From Botryllus schlosseri (lineage: Eukaryota > Chordata > Ascidiacea > Stolidobranchia > Styelidae), in NCBI GenBank assembly GCA_000444245.1, contig ATSW01057705.1, forward strand, positions 1 through 27,666: a stretch of 27,666 bases of DNA. Reading direction: 5' to 3'. Positions within the stretch are counted from its first letter, which is position 1. Each line of letters opens with the position of its first letter. A program made the position numbers and the translations under genes. Below, piece by piece: positions 19,383 through 27,427 of the stretch. Under the pieces are notes generated by a model. It ran no database searches. It was not told the origin of the DNA and saw only the letters and a program-made list of their open reading frames with translations.

Positions 19383-20146
19383 GTTTATACACACCCTCTC
19401 ACACGTATATCGGCAAAACGCATCCTGCATGTCGTTTCGAGCTGATCTCAAGGGTTAGACGATCGCGCGGTTTGCGGTGTCGAGAAACACATGATTTCTA
19501 GGCCGGGCTACAAATCGTGATCACGTGATATTTTCAGCGTAGCCGGCAGTTACAATCACGTAACATAATCAACCGAATCCGATGATTGCGCGAATGCGCG
19601 TGCGACATTGATTTGAAAATGATTCTGTTTGACCTGGAAATTCGATGCGGTGATGGTTGGTTTTGCGTCCGTGACGGTGTTCGTGAACGAAACGGACGAT
19701 TGATAGGGCACCGGGTGGCTGTCGTGCGCTTTCGGTCGGTGGGTAAGGCCGACAAGTAAACGCGATGCTAGAAATCGACCGCGTACGGACAAAATCCTGG
19801 CCCGTGTGTCATAATTTCCGGTTGCATGTTTACTAAAACCAAGTTTCCCGCCTGTGGGCCTTGGAGATGTTTTTATTCAAGGCGGATCAGGCATCGTAAT
19901 AAGGAATATCACGAAAAACACCATGGATTCCAAAACAACAACAACCAATACAAGGGTGCGACATATGTCCTATTTACATTAAAGGGGTCGCAGTTCTGAT
20001 AAATCTCGAATACGCGATGACTATGTAGTTCTATTGTATCGAAATAGGATTGTATTGGCTGGGGGCTTGTTTTTGTTAGCGCGTGTTGTTGGCCACTGTG
20101 CTATTCTCCATAATGTCCCTAGCGTAGGGTGCCCCCGGGACACAGT

Positions 20147-20153
20147 TACTAAC
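20147..20153 (+). promoter_or_regulatory. TACTAAC branch-point motif before exon E4B
   Basis: TACTAAC at 20147-20153 is the ideal branch-point heptamer. Its branch adenosine at 20152 lies 20 bases from the AG at 20171-20172, followed by a CT-rich stretch (CAGCTCCGCACACTCCCAG). No equally good motif precedes E4A. This indicates a real and efficient acceptor for E4B. Confidence 0.65.
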
Positions 20154-20172
20154 CAGCTCCGCACACTCCCAG

Positions 20173-20364
20173 AGCGCAATTCGGACAAATCTGTCTCTCC
20201 ACAAATGTTTCCGCCGGTGCGAGGACGCCCTGGGCTCCTTTTGGACCGTGGACGAATCCGAGTTCAAAAGGGGCCGGCACCTGAAGCGCGGCCGCCCGCG
20301 AAAGTACGAAGAAGGACCGGCCGAGCCCGGCCAGGCCCTGGACTTTACCCGGACCGCGCAGTAA
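20173..20364 (+). CDS. FoxP: FoxP exon E4B: alternative recognition helix, terminal coding exon
   Basis: The exon encodes 63 residues and a [66 protein letters not shown]. It enters in phase 0, so it follows E3 directly in place of E4A. LSLHKCF and FWTVDE keep the winged-helix fold, but the base-contacting Asn and His become Ser149 and Thr153 while Arg152 stays. The tail KRGRPRKY fits the AT-hook core RGRP. Vertebrate FOXP1 exon 18b and Drosophila FoxP isoforms show the same kind of exon ([21 protein letters not shown]), so this is the ancestral bilaterian duplicate and not a recent copy. No donor is used: the exon runs into a 3' UTR. The GC-rich codons and intact 63-residue frame argue for function. 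Confidence 0.92.
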   Translation, partial: SAIRTNLSLHKCFRRCEDALGSFWTVDESEFKRGRHLKRGRPRKYEEGPAEPGQALDFTRTAQ

Positions 20365-20490
20365 GCTAACCACCGGCACACACAAGCACACACGGTTTCC
20401 TAATGCATCCCACGAGCACCGTCACGGACTGCGGGCACGCCCCCACCAAAAAATGAAAATAAATAAATGAGGTGACACGCATGGTCGTTA
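20365..20490 (+). promoter_or_regulatory. 3' UTR and poly(A) signals of the E4B isoform
   Basis: After the TAA come CA-rich repeats and then overlapping AATAAA hexamers at 20458-20463 and 20462-20467, about 95 bases past the stop. A T/G-rich stretch (TGGTCGTTATGGGCC, then TTTTCTC) follows at 20482-20503 and could be the downstream element. This supports E4B as a true terminal exon. The exact cleavage site cannot be placed. Confidence 0.6.
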
Positions 20491-20549
20491 TGGGCCTTTT
20501 CTCGCTGACAGCGTTCGCGAACAGTAAAAAAAAAAGTTTGGGTGGCTGG

Positions 20550-20847
20550 CATAGTTAGACAAATAGAAAGTTTTCAGTTGTACCAAATTAGATTAGAATT
20601 AGAATTACTGAACTCGCAAAGTTTCGGAAATTGAATTAAATTCTGAATTACAGCAAAAATCAGGTTCAGTTGATGTCGAATCAGAGAGAATGTGATATGT
20701 CTGTCCACCAAGCTTTGGTCCTTTCGCACTATACAGCTCTCCTGTCACATTTCCAGGAAAACCTGAAACTAGATTGGGTTTAAAATTAAAGGATAGAAAC
20801 ATTTCACAATAATTAGACAATTAAAATTATCTAGTTGTCCAAGTCTG
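20550..20847. mobile_element. Family-C hAT-like MITE, 298 bp
   Basis: The right end is TATCTAGTTGTCCAAGTCTG and the left end CATAGTTAGACAAATAG, diverged inverted repeats of the family. Flanks GTGGCTGG and ATGTCAGG match at 5 of 8. Inside lie GATTAGAATTAGAATTACTG, and CACTATACAGCTCTCCTGTC, which recurs reversed at 16612-16690. Confidence 0.55.
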
Positions 20848-21254
20848 ATGTCAGGTAGTGTACGTGCGCAGACTCAGGGGGAGAGAACAGAAATGCCGTT
20901 TGGATTTGAGCGCGTTCGTTGTGCTGATCGCAACGTACCACGCGGTCGCTGTCAGTGTAAATCGGCCCCGGATCTTGCAGGTTTTCTCGTAAAAAACTGC
21001 GGACACTTCTGACATCCCTGCGACTAAACAGCGTTTTCGCGAACCAATGAACCACTCTGCTCGCGGTAATTCTGCGTGGTAATTTTGCCTATTGTGCGTA
21101 ATTCGGCTTCACGAACCTTTTCCTTATTACTGCATGACGCTATGCATGACCGCTTGTGATATTAACAAAGCATGCTGCATGTTGAATGGTGATACGTGCT
21201 GTGTCGCGTGGTAGTGTATATCGTCGCGGTGCAATCAAAGTAGTTTGAGTCCAT

Positions 21255-21445
21255 TTTTGAAACTTTGACATCCATTTTCAACTTTATAGAAAATCCGAGT
21301 TTTTGTAAAATGTTTTTGGCCATATCTTGGCCACGTTTAATGTTCATCACATTGTTTCAAAAATCATCACGACTAAAATATGGCCGAACAAAGATGAAAA
21401 CTTTACTTTAAGTTAATTTTCTCAAAATGTGCAAAATGGAGATAA
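21255..21445. mobile_element. Family-F foldback element
   Basis: The left half (TCCATTTTCAACTTTATAGA, TTTTGGCCATATCTTGGCC) and right half (ATATGGCCGAACAAAGATG, TTTTCTCAAAATGTGCAAAA, TGGA) are imperfect inverted copies of each other around about 21350. The same organisation occurs at 27271-27427, with cleaner arms. Confidence 0.5.
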
Positions 21446-21697
21446 GCTACTTTGTTTCCACGGCGACGAGATGGTGTTGTTTATGTAATTTGTGGTCGGA
21501 TATTGTATGTGTATAGAGTCCTGCATCCTTGCTGTGCGTGCGCAAGTTTAATTAATACCGGCACAGGATACTTGAATGCATCGTCCAGTCAGATATGTAT
21601 CCTTGACGGATGTACATTGTACAAATGTACAACTACAAGTCACCATATATAGCGAGCTGTGACGTATGAATGCGAGCGTTTCCTATCATTATTTCAG

Positions 21698-21770
21698 GAG
21701 TCCTATCATGCGGGGCAGAGTCGATCAGCCGTGTTACTTCGGAAACTCATTGAATCCGTCCAGTGTGCAG
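21698..21770 (+). CDS. FoxP: FoxP exon E5: start of the C-terminal tail (E4A isoform)
   Basis: The exon is 73 bp: one base completing Gly, then 24 residues SPIMRGRVDQPCYFGNSLNP, SSVQ. The acceptor is TTATTTCAG and the donor CAG|GTAACA. The phase (2 in, 0 out) fits E4A and E6 and does not fit E4B, which has already stopped. The sequence continues the forkhead end (QKFSG-SPIM) as vertebrate FOXP does (KI(S/T)G-(N/S)P(S/T)L). Together with E6, FGNSLNPSSVQMALSE resembles the FOXP2 segment YGAALNASLQAALAE. No motif of known activity is present. Confidence 0.85.
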
Positions 21771-21927
21771 GTAACAACTGAATGCCCAACCCAACGTTGT
21801 TTATCGTCATTTTGCGTGGCGTGTCTAAGTATTACTTTGATTTCGTTGGGTTCCTGGCAGTCCTTGGAAATACAAATAACAATAACTCGCTTTACGAAGC
21901 TAACGTATGTGTAATTCCGTTTTCCAG
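21771..21927 (+). other. Short FoxP intron E5-E6
   Basis: This 157-bp intron has a GTAACA donor and a CCGTTTTCCAG acceptor. It contains no repeats. It is the shortest intron of the gene in the window. Confidence 0.8.
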
Positions 21928-22121
21928 ATGGCGTTAAGCGAGCACGGCTTCAACCCCGCTTTCCTGGCTAGCCAAGCGCAGGCGGTCATGCTCGCCGGGC
22001 AGCCGTTCGGCAAGATGTCGCAGCAAGGCAACTCGGCGGCCGCCGATCTGAATTCTTCAAGAAGCCGCAAGCGAAGCCCGTCGCCCGACGCGCGCAGGTA
22101 CAGCGACGAGATCGCCAGAAT
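21928..22121 (+). CDS. FoxP: FoxP exon E6: C-terminal tail
   Basis: This 194-bp exon encodes 64 residues plus AT of the next Met: MALSEHGFNPAFLASQAQAV, MLAGQPFGKMSQQGNSAAAD, LNSSRSRKRSPSPDARRYSD, EIAR. The acceptor is GTTTTCCAG and the donor AAT|GTGAGT is strong. The first part aligns with the Ala-rich segment after the vertebrate FOXP forkhead. The middle, SRSRKRSPSPDARR, is basic and Ser-Pro rich and could serve as a nuclear-localisation or proline-directed phosphorylation region; that is inference. A second possible donor, GCGCAG|GTACAG at 22096/22097, lies inside the exon; its use would drop the last eight or so residues and change the phase. Downstream it joins E7 in phase 2. Confidence 0.88.
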
Positions 22122-22909
22122 GTGAGTGGCTTTATTTGTGTCGCGCATCCCAGGCTCGATAACGCATCTATTTCTCACGTCACAGCCAGACTTGTTCTGG
22201 ATTTTGAGAATGCGCGACTAGAAATTAAACTACTCACTTTTCAGAATTCGCAATTAGAACTAGAAGCTACCAGTAGCTAGTTGACCGTCAAATATAACTG
22301 GATTGGCACAAGTTTGGTCACAGCGTTTATTCCTGGATCGAGCGTCCGAATTTCAATCTCTCCTTGAGAAAATGTTGGTGTACATAAAATTTGCCCGATT
22401 CTAACCCGTAGAAGCGAAGTTTAGAGTAAAATTTTTGATCCAATAAACTTTTTTTTCGAATTTCACGGACTAGCCCAGTGGTTTCGAAACTTCTTTGAAT
22501 CACGACTGAACAGACATTTCCCTTAATTGTAGATTCAATTTAGAGCCAATTTGAGCCAATTATCGTTATCAATCGGCGTTTTCTTTCTCCGTATATATTC
22601 AATCGCTAGTTTAGTTCTTTTGTGTACTTGGCGTTCTGATAAATTCATCGTTGAAACAGGGTTGTGAATCCAACCAGCCTGCGTGCATACCTCCCCTTCA
22701 AACGACCCTATGCGCCTACGTTCCTCCGTACAGCATTTGTACATATTCTAGTTTGTCAAGCATCATTTCGGCTAAAATTTCATGTATGTCGCGGTATTTA
22801 TTCTGAGGTAGGTTCCGTGTGCCAACTTATTGTGTGAATATGCAGTATGCACTCTATGACTCTGCGACGACGCCTATATCTAATGTGGATCAATCTTCCA
22901 ATTGTCCAG
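22122..22909 (+). other. FoxP intron E6-E7
   Basis: The 788-bp intron contains a GAACTAGAAGCTACCAGTAG repeat (22222-22285; related to 125-175 and 8955-9045), a family-E fragment (about 22350-22440: TGTACATAAAATTTGCCC, CCGTAGAAGCGAAGTTTAG) and a hAT terminus CAGTGGTTTCGAAAC at 22476. The last 400 bp show nothing recognised. Confidence 0.7.
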
Positions 22910-23219
22910 GAAAATCAAGCGAGAGCGCTCCGAAACCTCCATCAAATGCGACAACACCCAACCGCAACCCGCCAGCCCGCGGTCTTCCCCGCACGACGAG
23001 CGCAACGCGAACAACAACTGCAGCAAACTTCCCAAAGACGGAGACGCGTTCTCGCCGCGACCGGGTTCTCCGGAAGGCAAAAAATCGCCGCAACCTCAGC
23101 AGCAGTACCAAAACCACGACGGCAAACCGGAGTCGGAGGCGTCCGGAGACGAAAACCGGAGCCCGCAGTCTACGTGCGCGGTATCATTCACGATGTTGCA
23201 CGAACGGCAGAGCGACTGA
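22910..23219 (+). CDS. FoxP: FoxP exon E7: C-terminal end of the E4A isoform
   Basis: The acceptor is CCAATTGTCCAG at 22898-22909. One base completes Met, then 102 residues follow to TGA at 23217-23219: KIKRERSETSIKCDNTQPQP, ASPRSSPHDERNANNNCSKL, PKDGDAFSPRPGSPEGKKSP, QPQQQYQNHDGKPESEASGD, ENRSPQSTCAVSFTMLHERQ, SD. The tail is hydrophilic, Ser-Pro and Gln/Asn rich and mildly acidic, like vertebrate FOXP tails in character but not in sequence. IKRE and IKCD fit the SUMO consensus (hydrophobic-K-x-E/D), comparable in position to VKEE of FOXP2. All three forward frames are open over the exon, so frame choice rests on splice phase from E6; I consider it probable, not proven. Confidence 0.75.
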
Positions 23220-23278
23220 TTGTGTTGCGCGAGGATTTGTGTTTTGGCGCGATGTTGGCCGCGCGGTTTTCGATTGCC

Positions 23279-23530
23279 CGACGCTGTGCGGTAGTTCAAA
23301 CCCGTCGCTGTTAAGTATCACGCTAACGGAACCGGTGTCCGATTGAACTGGTAGCCAAAAAGCCAGATTCGAGCGATTTTTAACAGCAATGCAATTTTAC
23401 TGTGCGACGCTGTGCCGTTGTTAGACGCGTTGCTATGAGGTATCAAGCTCGCATATCCTGTATCAGATTGAACCGTTAGTCAAAAATTCATGGAGATTCG
23501 AACGAATAGATAAACAGCTACAGTTGTGTT
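23279..23530 (+). repeat. Diverged tandem duplication, 126-bp period
   Basis: CGACGCTGTGCGGTAGTT at 23279 recurs as CGACGCTGTGCCGTTGTT at 23405, followed in both copies by GGTATCA/AGTATCA, GTGTCCGATTGAAC or GTATCAGATTGAAC, GTAG/GTTAGTCAAAA and AGATTCGA(G/A)CG. Two copies are visible just after the stop codon. If this is 3' UTR, the duplication is transcribed. Confidence 0.65.
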
Positions 23531-24909
23531 GGTGGATACTGGAAAAACATAGCGTGCAAGCAAGCATCCATTGTATGGCGCGCTGTTGTAAGCTAAACAA
23601 ATTAGCGATCATGCACGGCAATTTTAATGTTGCGCTGTAGCCGTGGTGACGTCACGACGGCGGAATCCCGGATAATGGAGGACGGTCGATTTTGTAGTTT
23701 AATTTATTTCGGTTTTTTTTAATTCTTTTTTGTCGCGATATTTTTTGTTCCAAACGTGTGTCGTGTAGAGTCGTCGCTCGAACGCCCACGATTCTGGGTG
23801 CGACTGTCGATTGGTGCGGGTTTTTTACTTGTTGTTTCAGAGCTACGCGTTCTCATACGGCTCTATTTAATGACGTTGGGGGGTTTGTACCCGTTGGAGA
23901 CGCCCCCGCTGTTTGGTCTATCGATTCGCGTGTTTTGCGAAAAAATTTCATTCGTAATGAATTTTTGGAATTTGCCCGAAGAAACGAAAATAAGTCACAT
24001 TTTCAAAATTCGAATTTCTACGGCGTTAAAACGTGATTCGTCTCTACTCAAGAGATGCATATTTATTTGTGCAGTGGTGGTCACTACTCAACAGTTTTCG
24101 GTTATCTCTGCATAATTTGTTTTAAAATATTTACTGTTTTCCTTGTTTGGAAATCACTCTACTTGTACTCGGCCGACGTTTTGGACTCTGTATGCACGGT
24201 ACCCTGGTGCGCAACAGCCCTGTGAAATTAACGCAGTCTACGAGCAATCATTGCTATCCGAATATCGCATACACAAATGACCTTGTTCTTATTTCCCGGT
24301 GCTTTGGCGGAATCACGACCTCTAGAAAATATTGCATTTGCGTAATTGCGGCGTCGCGCCGTAAATCCCTTTCGCTTTTGGCGATTCATTTTCTACCAAG
24401 GACCACTAGCATAGCAATCAATCTTACGGTAACTGTGTATTTTATTGCTATACTCACATTGCGAATATAATTTCTTACTATGCGTCTGCTTGTCGTTGTG
24501 TGTGTCGTCGGGTTGATCGTTAGCAATATAGGGTTACGGAGGTACAGCCAGAATGAAATTACTAATTTACTCCGTAAATGTGACAAGATATGAGAAGCAA
24601 GATGTTGTGTTCACTTCGTACTATACACGTGAAAATGAGGCAAGTTATGTAATAAAAATGAACTGGGAGGCCATATTATACCGTGAACTGAACTTGGCGG
24701 CCACAATATGTATTGAGAACGAACTGGAGGTCACATTTTGCCTGGAAAATGAACTCGTAGGTAACAGTTGGCTCTCGAGAAGCACAGAGGCAACGATGTG
24801 CCGTGAAATCGAACTGAGAGGCCACGTTTTGTGACGAACACGAACTAGGAGGCCACAGTCAACTGCTGATGAGTACCGGAGGTCACGATGTGCCGTTGAA
24901 ACGAACTGT

Positions 24910-25400
24910 GAGAGGGCTGTTCAAAAATTACTTTTTTTTCCGGATTCCAGCCAATCACTGATTAAATAGTCAGGTTACCCTAAAAAACGCTGCACACCAA
25001 ATTTGGTTCAAGTATAGGACCAATGTTCCCTCTAAGCTGCGCAAATGCGCAGTGCTGACACGGTCTCTGCGCACAGAAAATCCAAGTTGCGCACAAAAAA
25101 TCCGAAGTGATGACCTTTTTTTTAGTCGCCACGCACTGTTTTCCAAGGGTCTACGCAGTGAGTTAGTGAGTGTGCGCAGGCTCGTCCAAAATTAGAGGGA
25201 ACATTGTATAGGACTCCGCAGATCCAATTAAAATTTTAATTTATTAGGGAATAGTATATTTAAAAAAATTAAAATCTTTCTGTCAACCCCATGAAATTGT
25301 TGAGCTGTCTTCAGAGACGATGTAAGACAAATTTGACTCAATTCCAACCAGTAGAAGCGGAGTTATTTGAGTTTTTCGTTGATAATTCTAGGATTATCCA
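24910..25400 (+). mobile_element. Family-E repeat, split by a hAT MITE
   Basis: The left part has GGGCTGTTCAAAAATTACTT and CACACCAAATTTGGTTCAAG. The right part, from 25215, has ACCCCATGAAATTGTTGAGC, CGATGTAAGACAAATTTGAC and AATTCCAACCAGTAGAAGCG, GAGTTATTTGAG. The order equals the copy at 17245-17526. It lies between the two minisatellite blocks. Confidence 0.6.
25021..25206. mobile_element. hAT MITE, 186 bp, with perfect 8-bp target duplication
   Basis: The ends are CAATGTTCCCTCTAA and TTAGAGGGAACATTG, perfect 15-bp inverted repeats, and the adjoining GCTGCGCAAATGCGCAG resembles known CCCTCTAAGCTGCGC hAT ends of animals. TATAGGAC flanks it at 25013-25020 and 25207-25214. Perfect termini and duplication mark it as one of the youngest insertions in the window. 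Confidence 0.88.
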
Positions 25401-26305
25401 CCAATCAAGGATCAGGGTCCATCGAAGGCCACAGTCTGCGGTAAATACGAATTGAGAGACGACGATATGTCGTGAAAATGAACTAGGAGGCCTCAGCAGG
25501 CCGTCAGAGGCCACGATGTGCCCTGAAAACGAACTGAGAGGCCACGGAAGACCGCCGAAGAGGAAAAGAAGCCACGATCTGCTACGAAAACGAACTGAGA
25601 GACCACGTTTGTCATGAGTACGAGCTTCCAGGCCACGATATGCAGTCGAAGAGGATCACACGCCACAATATACAGTGAAAATGAACGGAGAGGCTACGTT
25701 TTGCCATGAATCGAATTAGGAGACCACGAAAAAGTATTAGGAATAAAATGCTGGGATGTAAGAGTTGCAAGTGGGAGTTTTAAGTCTGCGTTGTAGAATA
25801 TACAATTATACAGACATCTTACAACAAGCAGGATTCTCATTGCAATTTGCAACAAGCCCGTGGACGTGGACTTTTTTTCCATTCCACACTGTAAATCAGT
25901 GAAGGGTTCTCAGATGATAAGAGAGGACGGAGATGGAGTTTTGGAACCTCTGATCTACCTACATACCTAATTCCACATATCTAGGCTACGCAACAAATGA
26001 CTAGCCGTGTCATGGGTCATGCTTATTGGGCCAATGCGCTATGTCAGTTTAATTACAAGTGTATCAAGATTGCGCAATAATAAAATATTTGGTAGTGATA
26101 ATTAATGTGATGTATGCAATATGTTTAGGGCCACCGCGGAAGAGCGACGCATATAATTCCTAATACCCAAAATCTCATTTGGAATGTGACTTTTCGGGAA
26201 ATTGCAACCTCAAAGAGTGTGCGAGGCATCGCCGTGTAGCTATAATTTCAGTTTCACAGCAGCACTCGCCGGCACAAGTCGCTGGAAATCCTTCCGAGTT
26301 TATTC

Positions 26306-26455
26306 TTTGTTTGTTTACAGCGAGTTTTACCTGACCTATGAGACACCACTCTACAAACAATAAACAAAAATAATGCGCTCGGAGAAGTGTCGCACCAGGC
26401 AAAAAAGGTTTCGCGACGCAATTTCGATGCGGAAACCAGTTGTTTGTTTACCGAT
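26306..26455. promoter_or_regulatory. Cluster of forkhead-like motifs
   Basis: TTTGTTTGTTTACAG (TGTTTAC at 26312-26318), ACAATAAACAAAAA (ATAAACA at 26360-26366) and TTGTTTGTTTACCG (TGTTTAC at 26445-26451) fall within 140 bp. TGTTTAC/ATAAACA is the core bound by forkhead proteins, including FOXP members. Position 3 kb downstream of a FoxP gene makes autoregulation conceivable. Motif presence alone is weak evidence. Confidence 0.3.
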
Positions 26456-27270
26456 TGCTGTTTAGCGACAAAGGATTGCGAAGCGGATACAACATATTGA
26501 GGCTGTTACGCCTATGTCATAATTTATTTCTGCGGAAAGCGAACACCATCAGCCGGTATGCGTCATTGATGACATCTTCACGCAATATTACCAATTTGTG
26601 GCGGAAGGCTTTCTCAGAAAGTCGACTTTAGGGTTAAATAAAGTTGAATCCATCGTGGGGATGGATTTCCTTGTGTGATTATTATTTATAACTCACTTGG
26701 AAGTACCCTAGTCCAGACCGGTATGGCGCGCAGTAACGAAAGAGTTGAAACATGACCAATATTTATATAGGCCTATGGCCCTATGGGTCATTTCCAAACC
26801 ATGATACGGGGGCTACAGTTTCCCGGCGTACTAGATTTTGGGCAGAAAATGCGCTCCGCGGTCGGTATCACATTTTGCGCAAACATTTTCTCATGCATGA
26901 AATTGTTTAAAAACATGGATGTCTGTTCCCGCCTGTTGTCCACCAAAATTATCTCAGACATCCCAATAGTGTGCATTATTGTGCTACAATCAACAATAGA
27001 TTCTTGTTGACATATTCTGCAAATTTCCGGCACTAGCAGAAATTGGTACTTTGAGTCTAAAAATAATAAGCCGTTTAGCAACAAGAAGTACATGGCGAGC
27101 AGATAAACATCAAATCTGATAATCTCATCTCTCTGATTATATTTATGTTTTCCCTTTGCGACCCGTGAGATTCTCCTTATCCTTCAATGCTCGTAATCTT
27201 AGACCACCCCGATGGAAGGGGAGACTATAGTCATCTCGTCGCTGGGGAACCAGAGTAGCTTGTCATTTTT

Positions 27271-27427
27271 CACATTCTGAGAAAATCAAGTTTTTGTAAA
27301 GTAGCCTATATTCGCTTTCTTTCGGCATATCTGGGCCACGGTTTGAAACAATATGACAAACATAAACAATTAAACATGGCTAAAAGAGATTAAGAATGTT
27401 ACAAAATCTTGATTTTCTCAAGATGTG
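27271..27427. mobile_element. Family-F foldback element with clear arms
   Basis: The left arm CACATTCTGAGAAAATCAAG + TTTTTGTA (27271-27298) and right arm TACAAAATCTTGATTTTCTC + AAGATGTG (27400-27427) pair at all but about three positions. Inside are GGCATATCTGGGCCACGG and AACATGGCTAAAAGAG, also inverted relatives, as in the copy at 21255-21445. Confidence 0.65.

Larger units (their letters stand above)
20365..21697 (+). other. Region between E4B and E5
   Basis: For the E4A isoform this is the rest of the 2.8-kb intron between E4A and E5. It includes the E4B 3' UTR, a family-C MITE (20550-20847), a CpG-rich unique stretch (20850-21130) and a family-F foldback (21255-21445). The remaining 21450-21690 has no recognised element. 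Open frames on either strand look like chance. Confidence 0.65.
24600..25735. repeat. Diverged 31-33-bp minisatellite in two blocks
   Basis: The unit is about GAACTGAGAGGCCACGATGT + GCCGTGAAAAC. About eight degraded units fill 24655-24910 and about ten fill 25425-25735, separated by a family-E element that carries a hAT MITE. Individual units are recognisable by GGCCAC(G/A) and GAACTG(A/G)GAGG. Units differ strongly, so the array is old. Confidence 0.7.

Noticed and set aside
22096-22100. Internal donor GCAG|GTACAG in E6 as the true exon end.
   Set aside because: The downstream AAT|GTGAGT is stronger and gives the phase that matches the E7 acceptor; the internal site would not.
22819-23346. 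Two further long forward frames over exon E7.
   Set aside because: They do not fit the splice phase from E6, and the peptides are low-complexity Arg/Thr/Ser without FoxP resemblance. Kept as a finding on triple openness only.
24553-24834. Open frame of 93 codons over the minisatellite as a repeat protein.
   Set aside because: The 31-33-bp unit does not keep frame from copy to copy, and the second block of the array is not open in a matching frame.
26788-27093. Minus-strand open frame of 101 codons with a CRICQQ segment suggestive of a zinc-binding domain.
   Set aside because: Only one CxxC pair is present, the second pair needed for ZAD or RING-CH domains is missing, codons look unselected and no splice context supports an exon.
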